64,000 bases of DNA from DASRDB01 sp035652815. Its GTDB lineage: Bacteria; Chloroflexota; Ktedonobacteria; Ktedonobacterales; Ktedonobacteraceae. Below the pieces are notes generated by a model that was not told the origin of the DNA, did no database searches, and was given only the letters and a program-made list of their open reading frames with translations. The stretch spans positions 334,877 through 398,876 of the forward strand of contig DASRDB010000012.1 of the NCBI GenBank assembly GCA_035652815.1, given 5' to 3'. Of the stretch, positions 25,205 through 34,232 are shown in pieces. Numbering within the stretch: position 1 is the stretch's first letter; each line of letters opens with the position of its first letter. Both the position numbers and the translations under genes were made by a program.

Positions 25205-25861
25205 TCACATATCTACTGATACAAACGGATTTTCATATTTTTCTTCACCGATAGTGGTGGGAGAGCCATGTCCAGGGAAGACGACGAGGTCTTCATCCAG
25301 CATGTAGAGCTTATCGCGAATAGACTGTACTATCTGGTCATGGTCGCCGCCCTCGAAATCAGTGCGCCCGATGCTGCGCTGGAAAAGCGTATCGCCGCTA
25401 AAGATGCAATACGGCTCGCTGACGAAGCACACCCCGCCGGGCGTATGTCCAGGCGTATGCAGCACGCGCAGGCTCAACGTGCCAAAAGAAAGCACATCCC
25501 CTTCCTGTAAAAGGATGTCAGGTTTGCGCTGGACAAGTGGGGCCTTGCGGCGATACATGCGGGCGGTATGTTCATCAGTATACATCGGCATATCGGCGGG
25601 ATGAATAGCCAGCGGCACCGGATAAACCGCGCTGACCTCATCGATAGCCCCTATATGATCGATATGCCCATGCGTATTCAAAATATATTTGGGAACCAGC
25701 TTCAACTCAGCGATCTGCTGTAAAATTCGCTCCGCCTCGTCCCCCGGGTCAATAATCACGGCCTCAAGCGTCTCCGGGCAGGCATACAGGTAACAATTCT
25801 CCTGAAAAATCCCCACCGTAACGCAGGCCACCAGCGGCTTCTTCTCTTCGGTTTCAACCAT
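25205..25861 (-). CDS. MBL-fold metallo-hydrolase (glyoxalase II-like)
   Basis: The 218-residue protein has the metal motif NTHGHIDHIGAI (HxHxDH form) near residue 63, plus HTPGHTPGG near 138, FSGDTLF near 156 and PGHGSPTTIGEEK near 200. This is the compact single-domain glyoxalase II-like class that hydrolyses thioesters; a persulfide or acyl substrate is also possible. It sits at the left edge of the AT-rich restriction island, and it has ordinary base composition. Confidence 0.9.
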   Translation of the reverse strand: MVETEEKKPLVACVTVGIFQENCYLYACPETLEAVIIDPGDEAERILQQIAELKLVPKYILNTHGHIDHIGAIDEVSAVYPVPLAIHPADMPMYTDEHTARMYRRKAPLVQRKPDILLQEGDVLSFGTLSLRVLHTPGHTPGGVCFVSEPYCIFSGDTLFQRSIGRTDFEGGDHDQIVQSIRDKLYMLDEDLVVFPGHGSPTTIGEEKYENPFVSVDM

Positions 25862-25965
25862 CTACACTATTCGTCCTCTCGTCTTCCCTGGAATGTGGCA
25901 TATTGAGATACATTATACCATGAGGGGGGAGAGGTGAGGGTTTGGAGGTATTATGGTATGTTTTG

Positions 25966-27645
25966 TTAACTTGTTCCACCACAGTCTTCTATAATGTTCT
26001 TTAACAGGGCAATGGTTTCTTTGTCTTTTATGCCAGGATACATAGTAATTGCTCCAAAACGGAATTCGGACCGGTACTCTGGATGAAATAGTCTAGCGGG
26101 CATTTTCAAATTTTTCCAATTTGCATCAGTATTATAGATGTCAGGTGTTATCAGGTAAGCTCCTGTAACAATCCTTTTGATACTGTCATCATCTCTACGG
26201 ACTAATGCATCTCTATACATGTGTATGGAAGAAAGAGCATCGTTTAACCCAGCTTCAACTCTATATTTTGCATCAAGCACTATTAGAATTTCTTGCTTAT
26301 TATCACTGGCAGTATTCTCCTGGGCGGTGGTTTCAATAGCAAAATCAGGACGCATGTACCGGCTATAGGTGCCTCGTCCATCTCGCTCTATCCAGAATTC
26401 TTTGTATGTTCTTTGGAAACAAAGCTTTATTTCCTTCCCAAAATCGAAGCATACCTGATTGGGAGAAATCACTATTGTCCGCTTATCCATAGTAAATATG
26501 GCATCTGATGAGAAAGAGGCTTCTGGAAACATTATAGAAATGGCTCTTGCAAGCCGCAGGAATGTCCAGACTTCGTAAAGATCGTAGGTTCTTGCCAGGG
26601 GAACTTGAAGAAAATCTCCTACAATATTTGCAATACCTCGTTGAAAATCATTGTATATTGATAAAAATTGGCCGTAAACAGGAATACGCTGGTAAATTTG
26701 TGTGGCATATACTGGCTGTCTTACATCCTGTACCTCTGCAAATAGAGGTAATTCTAAAAGTAAGTTAAGACGTCTCGACATATTACGACATCGTAATGCC
26801 CATTTTTTTCGTTGGCCGGATAATTCTTTATCTTCTGTTTGTCCTTTTGCGAGGAGATCAGCGATTGCTGAAAGCCATGATGCCCATGATTTGATAGCAG
26901 CTTTCATATCCCTATGTTCACGGATATCCAGTCCCAGAGTTTTATGGGCTTTATATATTTTTTCGGGTACCATACCCTTGAGTGCTTCAGGCAAACGCTT
27001 TTGTACTTCTGGGCCTTGAATGATTTTTCCCCTGGAAAACGATTTGATCAATTCGGGAGGGGTAAGCTGAGTGACTTTATGGAAAGGTATTGTTTCCATA
27101 GTAGCGCGTAAAATACGTACAGGACTTTTATCAATAGCACGAATCGTTGTCTCGAGCTTATCTATTTGTGATCTGAGGAATTCAAGACAGGCAATAGAAG
27201 GCAGGTAAGTGCCGCTTCCTCTCGCGACACCAAATTTATAGCTGGAAAGAGACAGGAGCACGAATGTATCATTCAGTATTTGCCGTATCATCGTATCAAA
27301 CTGATCACGGGTGAGTTTCCTTCGGTCTGGGTCTGTCACCAACACTTTGCGTATAGCGTTTCTGGGTTGGTCAAGTTGAATGAGTATTTCAACTTCTCCT
27401 GCATGAAATTCTATATTCCATTCCCATTGGACGCGAACAGGAGTATCCAGGATATCGCGTTTTAACCTGAGATCATCAATGAATAACTGCGCCTTGAGAG
27501 GATCAGGTGGATTCCTGAGTTCAAAGATATATGTTCTATTTTCCTCAATTGTTCCTGGTTTACATACACAATCCCCCGGCCATATAGTGCATATTTCTCG
27601 CATCGAGGCAGAGGGATCAAGCAACACTATCACTGGTTCGTCCAT
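25966..27645 (-). CDS. McrC-like restriction nuclease (DUF2357 plus PD-(D/E)XK)
   Basis: The 559-residue protein has a DUF2357-type N-terminal/middle region. Its C-terminal nuclease motif is RPDFAIE near residue 432 followed by ILIVLDAKYR near 455-463, the P-D...D-x-K signature. DUF2357 proteins pair with McrB-like motors, and the McrB-like gene is 4 bp upstream. It is the likely DNA-cleaving subunit of the island. Its AT-rich composition contrasts with the genes on either side, suggesting transfer. It ends the five-gene run. Confidence 0.82.
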   Translation of the reverse strand: MDEPVIVLLDPSASMREICTIWPGDCVCKPGTIEENRTYIFELRNPPDPLKAQLFIDDLRLKRDILDTPVRVQWEWNIEFHAGEVEILIQLDQPRNAIRKVLVTDPDRRKLTRDQFDTMIRQILNDTFVLLSLSSYKFGVARGSGTYLPSIACLEFLRSQIDKLETTIRAIDKSPVRILRATMETIPFHKVTQLTPPELIKSFSRGKIIQGPEVQKRLPEALKGMVPEKIYKAHKTLGLDIREHRDMKAAIKSWASWLSAIADLLAKGQTEDKELSGQRKKWALRCRNMSRRLNLLLELPLFAEVQDVRQPVYATQIYQRIPVYGQFLSIYNDFQRGIANIVGDFLQVPLARTYDLYEVWTFLRLARAISIMFPEASFSSDAIFTMDKRTIVISPNQVCFDFGKEIKLCFQRTYKEFWIERDGRGTYSRYMRPDFAIETTAQENTASDNKQEILIVLDAKYRVEAGLNDALSSIHMYRDALVRRDDDSIKRIVTGAYLITPDIYNTDANWKNLKMPARLFHPEYRSEFRFGAITMYPGIKDKETIALLKNIIEDCGGTS

Positions 27646-27649
27646 CTTA

Positions 27650-29440
27650 CTATCTCAAATACTGGAATGATCCAAATTCATCTAACTGCTGCTTCAGGTC
27701 TTCTACAATGTTACGGCTTTGAGAGTATGGTTGCAGCATTCTCGTTAGCTTTTCTAGAAGTCCTCGTTGGTTTTCTCCACCTTTCAGCTTTACAAGGACT
27801 TTTTGGGCAATCTGACTATCAATAGCTATCTCTGGTTGCATTACTCCAGTTGCCTTCACGAAGGCATAATAACGAATAAACTCTTCTATCATACGGTAGC
27901 CGAAGCCCAACTTGTGAGGTAAAAGAAGGTTGTCAAGTTGTATAAGAATAGATGAACAATCATCTATCGCAGGCTTAAGTTCTGTATAGCGTGATGCGAG
28001 ATTTTCTAAAAAGCCTGTAATGTCAACCACCGACATATCAATAATGTTTGCTCTATCTAAAATCTTATCGCTCAATGGTTGTGTAGACTCATCAATATTG
28101 ATGGTTCCTGAAATAAACAGATTTGATGGAAGTCTGATCTCGGAAGGCACCTGCTCTCCACTACTACCATCAAGAGGAACTGAATTTGAATGAAGATGTA
28201 AGGGCATTCTGGATTCCATTGCGCTCAGGGCATCAGCAAAATAGAATTCAGCACGTGCTATATTCATCTCGTCTATACAGACAAAGACGGGGGTATCCTT
28301 GTAAGCAGTGGCGATAAGTATAGCCTGTAAAAAAGGCGTCACTACATATTTCCCGCTTATGATATCATGATATCCTATCAAACCTGTTGGATCTGTCCAG
28401 TCAGGCCGAACTGAACACATAAAGAAAAAGGGGTCTTCTGCTCTGTCATTTTCTATGCCATGTGTGGCGAAAGCATAAAAGCGGACGAGGCTGGTTTTTC
28501 CAGTTCCCGATAGACCTGTAAGAATGACAAAATGTTTATGTTCGAGATGATTTAAAGCTACATGATAACGCTCAAGCAGACCGCCAGCGAAGTATCCACC
28601 AAGCTTTTGCACGCTTGATGCTATATCGGACAATGAAATCGTATTGGGCATGCGTCTCATCAAAGGAGAAATGCTCAACTCATCGGGCCAGGGCTGAAGC
28701 TCTTCTACTTTGTCCCTTCCAACCAGACTAACAAAGTATCCTATAAAGTCACGTACAAGAAGGTTTCTCTTTGCTGACGGTGCTGGCGGATAGACAGAAA
28801 AGAAAAGCTTATCCACTTCTACGGCGGGGTCGAGACCTGTTCTATCATCTGGAAAGCGATCCCAAAAGCCGCTATTTCTCATATAGATTTTGCCGTCTTC
28901 TGCGAGATAAATAGCAACTGTGTTATTGCGGTCTCTGTACTTTATATCACCGATAGCATCAGTACTACTATCATCAGAAGGCAATGTTCCGTATTCATAT
29001 TCCCCTGCTTCACCTGCCATTTGAGTAGTATCATCTAGAGATTCTTCCTTGGGAACAGATTTTTCTAGCATTGACTCTTGCCTGGGTAGCTTTTTAGAAC
29101 TGCTCTGTCGTCCTGTATATTTTTCTGGTTGTTCTTTTAAAATTAAGCCCAGTCGCTTCATTTTTAAAAGACGCTGGAGGAATTTCTCACAATCATGTTC
29201 TATCACTACTGCAAAAAAGATCTCATCAGCAGGAGGAAAACGGATAACAGAAGCCAGGATTACACCATTTGGGACAGTAGACCAGCTATCAAAATTTCCT
29301 GCTCCGATTTGTAAAGCACCTTCTATCAGGATGGCTCTATTTGATACTCCGAACAATCTGGTTAATTTCCAATTACCATCGGCTCCCACCTTTTTTTGTA
29401 CAGCTTCAACAAATAAATTTTGTCTTTTATCGAAGTCCAT
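27650..29440 (-). CDS. McrB-like AAA ATPase/GTPase of the restriction island
   Basis: The 596-residue protein begins MDFDKRQNLF at ATG 29440, chosen because AAGGAG lies 8 bp before it. An N-terminal domain of about 250 residues, possibly a DNA-recognition domain, leads to an AAA core. Walker A is LTGLSGTGKTSL near residue 310, Walker B is FVCIDEMNIARAEFYFAD near 387, and a sensor/arginine-finger region TINIDESTQPLSDKILDRAN lies near 450. The IDEMN form and position match McrB-type motors. It should power the McrC-like nuclease encoded next. Confidence 0.82.
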   Translation of the reverse strand: MDFDKRQNLFVEAVQKKVGADGNWKLTRLFGVSNRAILIEGALQIGAGNFDSWSTVPNGVILASVIRFPPADEIFFAVVIEHDCEKFLQRLLKMKRLGLILKEQPEKYTGRQSSSKKLPRQESMLEKSVPKEESLDDTTQMAGEAGEYEYGTLPSDDSSTDAIGDIKYRDRNNTVAIYLAEDGKIYMRNSGFWDRFPDDRTGLDPAVEVDKLFFSVYPPAPSAKRNLLVRDFIGYFVSLVGRDKVEELQPWPDELSISPLMRRMPNTISLSDIASSVQKLGGYFAGGLLERYHVALNHLEHKHFVILTGLSGTGKTSLVRFYAFATHGIENDRAEDPFFFMCSVRPDWTDPTGLIGYHDIISGKYVVTPFLQAILIATAYKDTPVFVCIDEMNIARAEFYFADALSAMESRMPLHLHSNSVPLDGSSGEQVPSEIRLPSNLFISGTINIDESTQPLSDKILDRANIIDMSVVDITGFLENLASRYTELKPAIDDCSSILIQLDNLLLPHKLGFGYRMIEEFIRYYAFVKATGVMQPEIAIDSQIAQKVLVKLKGGENQRGLLEKLTRMLQPYSQSRNIVEDLKQQLDEFGSFQYLR

Positions 29441-29557
29441 TGTAACTCTCCTTAAAGCGACTACCTTTGTCGCTAATAGCATTTTTTGCCTTTATTACAC
29501 AAGTTAACTCTTTTCCTTTAGATGAAGATACCTTAAAGCGTTAAAAAATGCCAGTTT

Positions 29558-30244
29558 TTACAGGGTAGTTACCCCTGTTTTGCTACTGTAGAGGCAGTAT
29601 TTTTGTACAGGGCATTCTGAACATAGCGGTGGCTTCGATTTTGTACATATCAAAGCTGCAAGGTCCAACAAGGCAAAGTTATAGATACGAGGTTGCCCGG
29701 CATCTACGAGGGAAGCAATTAAGCTCCGAAATAAAGAGTTTCTTCTGGAAGAATCCTTTATTTCCAGATTGAAGACTCGGCCAATGACCCGAACTGTATT
29801 TGTGTCCACAATAGGATCGGGCAGATTCCAGGCAAAACATCTTACAGCACTGGCAACATAATCACTTACTCCTGGTAATGAGAGCAACTGCTGTTTTTCT
29901 TGAGCTATCTGACCACCGAATTGCTCATTGATTTGTTTAACCATATCCATGATGAGATCAATGCGCCATCGGAGACCTAAAGAATAGAGTACATCATGTA
30001 ATTCTTCTCGGGTTGCTTGTGAAAGACTCTGAATGTCAGGATACCTCTGGATAAATTGCTCATATATTGGAGCTACTTGAGGTGCTTGAGTGCGATGCAA
30101 CATTATCTCTGCTACTAAGATATGATAGGGATTTATGGTATAGCGCCAGGGGAAAGAGCGAAAATGTTTTTGTCCCCAGGATATCAAGTCTTTACGAAAA
30201 GATACAGCATCAACAATATGGTTATGAGCTTCCACTATTTCCAT
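29558..30244 (-). CDS. Mig/MutY-type HhH-GPD mismatch DNA glycosylase
   Basis: The 228-residue protein has FPWRYTINPYHILVAEIMLHR (split over residues 31-51), a helix-hairpin-helix LPGVSDYVA (123-131) and the catalytic-aspartate motif PIVDTN (D147). The C-terminal iron-sulfur loop is C-x7-C-x2-C-x5-C. Tyrosine 129 replaces the lysine of endonuclease III, and the Tyr-Asp spacing of 18 equals Y126/D144 of the G:T mismatch glycosylase Mig.Mth. It would excise thymine (or adenine) from mismatches. It lies 63 bp downstream of the DUF3883 gene. Confidence 0.85.
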   Translation of the reverse strand: MEIVEAHNHIVDAVSFRKDLISWGQKHFRSFPWRYTINPYHILVAEIMLHRTQAPQVAPIYEQFIQRYPDIQSLSQATREELHDVLYSLGLRWRIDLIMDMVKQINEQFGGQIAQEKQQLLSLPGVSDYVASAVRCFAWNLPDPIVDTNTVRVIGRVFNLEIKDSSRRNSLFRSLIASLVDAGQPRIYNFALLDLAALICTKSKPPLCSECPVQKYCLYSSKTGVTTL

Positions 30245-30307
30245 CTAATTAAAAACTCTTCTGTATACTTCCCTTTTAAATAAAGGTATTTATGCACTTA
30301 GAAATAT

Positions 30308-31441
30308 TTATTCCTCTTCTAATTGCTTTTCTATCTTCAACGTGATAGCGGGACCAAAATGCAAAATACGAGGGTAGCAGGAAATGCTATCTACGGTAAT
30401 TTCTGATGGTAATCCCTCAAATGCCTGTATTATATTATTTGCCCATTCTCCAACATTTTCTGCAATACGTAATTGGGCTGTCTCTTCCTTAATATCAAAC
30501 ACTCGATAAATATCGTATCTCTCAGGACCTTCTTTCATTCTGAGTAGTTCACTGAGTGAAATATGTAAAGTTCTTTCAAATTCCCCTTGGGTCGATTTAA
30601 CATCAATCAGGATAGGAGTCATATCACTCAAGCTAATCCTAAAGTCATAGGAACTGATTGCATTTTTGTCCGATATCCATTCAAAATTGTGTATACTCCC
30701 ATCGGCTTTGAGCATAAGCAAGTAATCATTCACATATTGTTCACCTTGAAGACCAACAAAATCAGCGCTTTCTTTGGCCTTCTGAAGTTCGGCACGAGAC
30801 ATTTTTCTACTATAGGACCGTGAAGTTAGTTTTGCTCTCCCTTGATTACCACCCAGGGCAATGTCTTCTATATCAGGGTTTAATAGATCAGTATCGAGAG
30901 CAAAGCCATAAATAGGATGCTCTGATTTTGGGTTGACCTCATTTATTATTTTGTCCAATTGTGTAGCTGATAATGCCAGCATGCTTTTATCACCTAAAAG
31001 CTGGTCAAGAGCCGACTGAAGTTTTGTATCTTCTGGAACAGATGCTGCTATAAACAATAACTTTAGTGAAACAGGAACAATTTCTCCACTGAAATCAAAA
31101 ATGGCAAGATCATTAACTGTCAGCGCATTAAATCGCTCGGGACTATCTTCTGGATTCTCTACAATTTCCCCATTTAGTCTCCAGTTCTTAGCGCCGAGTG
31201 TTTTAACAATCTTTCTCTGTAGATTGTATTCGCCTTCCAAACCGGGACCGTAAATAAAGATATCTACAGGAAATCTATCCTGTAATGCCGGATTCCTCAA
31301 TCCTGGATAAAGAGCTTCAATGAAGATATCTGCATTCAGGTTGATCGCTTTCTGTTTACTTGAGGGGTTATTTCTATACTGCCACCCAAAAAAGGTTAAA
31401 TCAGAAGCTGTTAAACGCTTGATAGCTAATTTTCGTGGCAT
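30308..31441 (-). CDS. DUF3883 restriction-like nuclease
   Basis: The 377-residue protein has a C-terminal DUF3883 domain. It shows GLQGEQYVNDYLL near residue 228, WISDKNAISSYDFRI near 255 and ILIDVKSTQGEFERTLHISLSEL near 272-294, an E...D...D-x-K arrangement of the PD-(D/E)XK kind. The N-terminal 220 residues are unknown and may be the specificity part. Its first 16 bp overlap the end of the methyltransferase gene, so the two are translationally coupled and the protein probably acts with that system. Confidence 0.75.
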   Translation of the reverse strand: MPRKLAIKRLTASDLTFFGWQYRNNPSSKQKAINLNADIFIEALYPGLRNPALQDRFPVDIFIYGPGLEGEYNLQRKIVKTLGAKNWRLNGEIVENPEDSPERFNALTVNDLAIFDFSGEIVPVSLKLLFIAASVPEDTKLQSALDQLLGDKSMLALSATQLDKIINEVNPKSEHPIYGFALDTDLLNPDIEDIALGGNQGRAKLTSRSYSRKMSRAELQKAKESADFVGLQGEQYVNDYLLMLKADGSIHNFEWISDKNAISSYDFRISLSDMTPILIDVKSTQGEFERTLHISLSELLRMKEGPERYDIYRVFDIKEETAQLRIAENVGEWANNIIQAFEGLPSEITVDSISCYPRILHFGPAITLKIEKQLEEE

Positions 31442-32970
31442 CTTTCATTTCCTCGAATAGAGTTCATCATTTTTGTGGCAAGGGCCAGAGCGAGCAATGG
31501 AGGAACAGCGTTTCCAATCTGTCTGAAAGCAGGATTCATGGTTCCACAGAATTCAAAGCCATCTGGAAAGGACTGAAGGCGTGCTGCCTCTCGAACAGAT
31601 ATTGTTCGTGCTTGCGTGCTATCGTAATGGATGTGAGAATAGCTATCTTTGCCAAGATGAGCCATTAAGGTTCTGGCTGGTTGGTCTGGCTCCATTTTTC
31701 GCCACTTATTAGGAAACTTGGTTGCATCATAGGGAGGAACAATTTTTTTTCTTAAATCCTCATATTCGTGCGTGCCGGGCTGTAAAGTAACCCCTTGAGT
31801 AGCGAGTTGAGCCAGTTTTTCCTTAAATAAGTTTAGAGCATGTTGATAGGCTTCGGGATATTGATCTCCAGGATTCATGCGACGAAAAATATCGTAATCT
31901 CGCGGTAAAGAACGTATGACATGGTCGGTTACCCCTTCATGGTTTTCGAATCCAGGCCAGTTTCTCATCAAAACAGCATAAGGGGAGACAGGCATATTCT
32001 CAGGATAAGGAATTCTTTGATTGAGTCGCCTTATGCCACGCTTCAGCTTTCCTTCCAAATGCTCAGTAATTCGAGGTAAATCTTGCAGTGCTTCTTGAGC
32101 GGTAACAGCATATGGAAGTTTAGGGGATGTTGCTGGAGCCGGAGTGTAAAAACCGATACTAAATAAATTTCCGTTGAATAAACCTCCCCCTAGTGATTTT
32201 AGTGCAACCTGCCTGGAGCCTTCATAGCCCTTTGGAAGCTCTACCCAATGAGTAGGTGATGGAAACTCTACTTCAGTTTCAAGTTCTTTCGCATATGCCA
32301 TGAGAAACATTCGCTCCCTCATCTGGGGAACTCCATAAAAAGCGGCATTAAGAAGGGTATAACGACATACGTAACCCATTTCAGTAAGCACTTCGCACAT
32401 TTCATGTGCTATATTATGCCCGCCATAATTCAATACATCTGGCACATTTTCCATAAGAAGCGCGAGGGGTTGAAATTTTCTTACATAAGCGAGATATCTC
32501 AGGTAAAGATTACCTCTAGCATCCTGCTTAAACGCTTCTGGATGATCTGCTACCTCTCGCAATTTAGCTCGTCCGACCCTTGCAAATGCCTGACAGGGAG
32601 GACCGCCTATAATCACGTCTATGCTGGATGCTACATCAGTACCTATTTCAAGCTCAGTAACTAATTGTTCTGGTTCTATTTTAGTAATATCACGGGCGTG
32701 AGCATGAAGTTTCTGTAAGTAACTGGAGTGTTTGTAAAAATTTAGTGCATGAGATTTGGCAGCAACAGGGTCTAATTCTACAGCACCTGCAATTTCAAAT
32801 CCAGCCGCTTGAAACCCTAATGATAGTCCGCCACATCCGGCAAATAAATCAAGGACGCGAAGAGTTTCACCCCTCTTCATTCTATATACCTTTTTGATTC
32901 GGGCATCTTCAGGGATAATGTTTGTTACCTGATCCTCTCCCGCAAGCAGGCCTGGCTCTATGCTTACCAT
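31426..32970 (-). CDS. DNA (cytosine-5) methyltransferase
   Basis: The 514-residue protein has the C5-methylase motifs in order: I DLFAGCGGLSLGF (41-53), IV GGPPCQAF with catalytic C126, VI MENVPDVL near 172, and IX ISVREAARLQSFPDGF near 463. Motif X GNAVPPLLALALA follows near 492. All catalytic residues are present, so it should be active. The long segment between motifs VIII and IX (about residues 230-440) includes the target-recognition domain, and the recognition sequence cannot be read. It is the first gene of the restriction island. Confidence 0.93.
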   Translation of the reverse strand: MVSIEPGLLAGEDQVTNIIPEDARIKKVYRMKRGETLRVLDLFAGCGGLSLGFQAAGFEIAGAVELDPVAAKSHALNFYKHSSYLQKLHAHARDITKIEPEQLVTELEIGTDVASSIDVIIGGPPCQAFARVGRAKLREVADHPEAFKQDARGNLYLRYLAYVRKFQPLALLMENVPDVLNYGGHNIAHEMCEVLTEMGYVCRYTLLNAAFYGVPQMRERMFLMAYAKELETEVEFPSPTHWVELPKGYEGSRQVALKSLGGGLFNGNLFSIGFYTPAPATSPKLPYAVTAQEALQDLPRITEHLEGKLKRGIRRLNQRIPYPENMPVSPYAVLMRNWPGFENHEGVTDHVIRSLPRDYDIFRRMNPGDQYPEAYQHALNLFKEKLAQLATQGVTLQPGTHEYEDLRKKIVPPYDATKFPNKWRKMEPDQPARTLMAHLGKDSYSHIHYDSTQARTISVREAARLQSFPDGFEFCGTMNPAFRQIGNAVPPLLALALATKMMNSIRGNERCHEN

Positions 32971-33324
32971 TTTTCCATCCCACTTAAATATAGCTGGCTA
33001 CTTAGGATAGCCCAGAAGCCTTCTTATTGTAAGGAAGTCTTATTCATAGAACGGATTTAAGGTAGTGTTTGATAACATACAAGTATATTATATTTGATAC
33101 CTACCTGACCAATACATTGCAGATTATACTTACAAAGCCATAATTCTCAAAGCATTCAAACTTAAGTAAGAAAGCTTGTCAAAGACCGGATGTAGTTTCT
33201 AGTCGGCTATTATGACTCTTCATTTTATTCCCAAAACAATGCAAAACTCTTCTCATACGCTTTTTGTATTAGAGCAGGAAGCCTATGAGAAGAGTTAACT
33301 ACGAGAACAGGATCTATCGTTTTT
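32971..33324. other. AT-rich boundary of the restriction island
   Basis: No gene is seen. It is the AT-rich upstream region of the methyltransferase gene. A 13-bp inverted repeat (AACTCTTCTCATA at 33245-33257, its complement at 33284-33296) lies before composition returns to normal. No attachment-site repeat or tRNA is seen at this boundary. Confidence 0.55.
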
Positions 33325-34197
33325 CTATTCCCCCACCTTCTCCCCCCATACCGTCACATACGTCCACAGCCCGCAGAAGTTTTCGGCCTGCATTTCGGCT
33401 TGCATCTGCTGGTAGAGCTGGTCGTGTTCTTGTTCGGAGATGCCGGTGGATTTGAGGTGGAAAGGTTTGACCAGGTCGAAGACGTAGATGAAGTTGCGCA
33501 GGTAGCCCTCGAATTCAGGCGTTCCGTTGGAGATGTCCAGCACGTGTCCCCGGTGTTGAACATTCTTGAAGCCTGCCTGGCGCAGTAGTGATTTGAGCAT
33601 GGGCGTAATGCCGATATGTTCCCCATCGACAGAAAAGGTGCGATGAGTGTTGTGAAAGCCCTCTGCCGAGGTACGCCAGAGCTTGTTGAGCGCGGGAGAC
33701 GTGGTTACAGGCATTTCTAGCTCTGTGAGACGGACTATTCCATGGGGGCGCAAAATACGCCTGCATTCGGCAAGCAGCCCTGGCCATTCGTTAGGAGCCA
33801 TGACGCCGAAGAGTGTGCGTTCGTTGACCAGATCGAAGGAGTCATCCTCAAAGGGAAGTGGCTGCTTTACATCCGCGACGGTGAAACTGACATTGTCATA
33901 GCCGCGTGAAACGACCTGAGCTTTCGCGAACTGAATCATCGAACGACTGATATCCGCGCCTGTTACCTGAATTTCAGGATGCTGACGCGCCACTTCGAGT
34001 GCCCAGCCGCCGGGACCGCAGGCCAGATCGAGGATATCTTTGATCCCGGAGAGGTCAGGACGTTCAGGAAGCGTTCCTCCCATAGCATGATTGATAATTT
34101 TATCGAAATTGAGCAGCCATGTCATCGTCTCGCTGCTCTCGGTATCGGCTACAAAGCGCACTTTTTCTTCGGGGGTATCGGATGACGATGTAGACAT
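33325..34197 (-). CDS. Class I SAM-dependent methyltransferase
   Basis: The 290-residue protein has motif I ILDLACGPGGWALEVA near residue 54 and the acidic ITGAD-like position VTGADIS near 78. VKQPLPFEDDSFDLVNERTLFGVM lies near 110, and LRPHGIVRLTELE near 145. It likely methylates a small molecule. AGGAGG before the ATG decides the start. The upstream XRE regulator ends 35 bp away in the same direction, so they may be one operon. Confidence 0.88.
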   Translation of the reverse strand: MSTSSSDTPEEKVRFVADTESSETMTWLLNFDKIINHAMGGTLPERPDLSGIKDILDLACGPGGWALEVARQHPEIQVTGADISRSMIQFAKAQVVSRGYDNVSFTVADVKQPLPFEDDSFDLVNERTLFGVMAPNEWPGLLAECRRILRPHGIVRLTELEMPVTTSPALNKLWRTSAEGFHNTHRTFSVDGEHIGITPMLKSLLRQAGFKNVQHRGHVLDISNGTPEFEGYLRNFIYVFDLVKPFHLKSTGISEQEHDQLYQQMQAEMQAENFCGLWTYVTVWGEKVGE

Positions 34198-34232
34198 GCA
34201 AAACTCCTCCTGTTAGAGTACATGGCTCGCAG

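Noticed and set aside
25966..33324. Prophage or integrative element as the source of the restriction island
   Set aside because: No integrase, phage structural gene, transposase or flanking direct repeat was seen. Only the composition and gene content suggest transfer.
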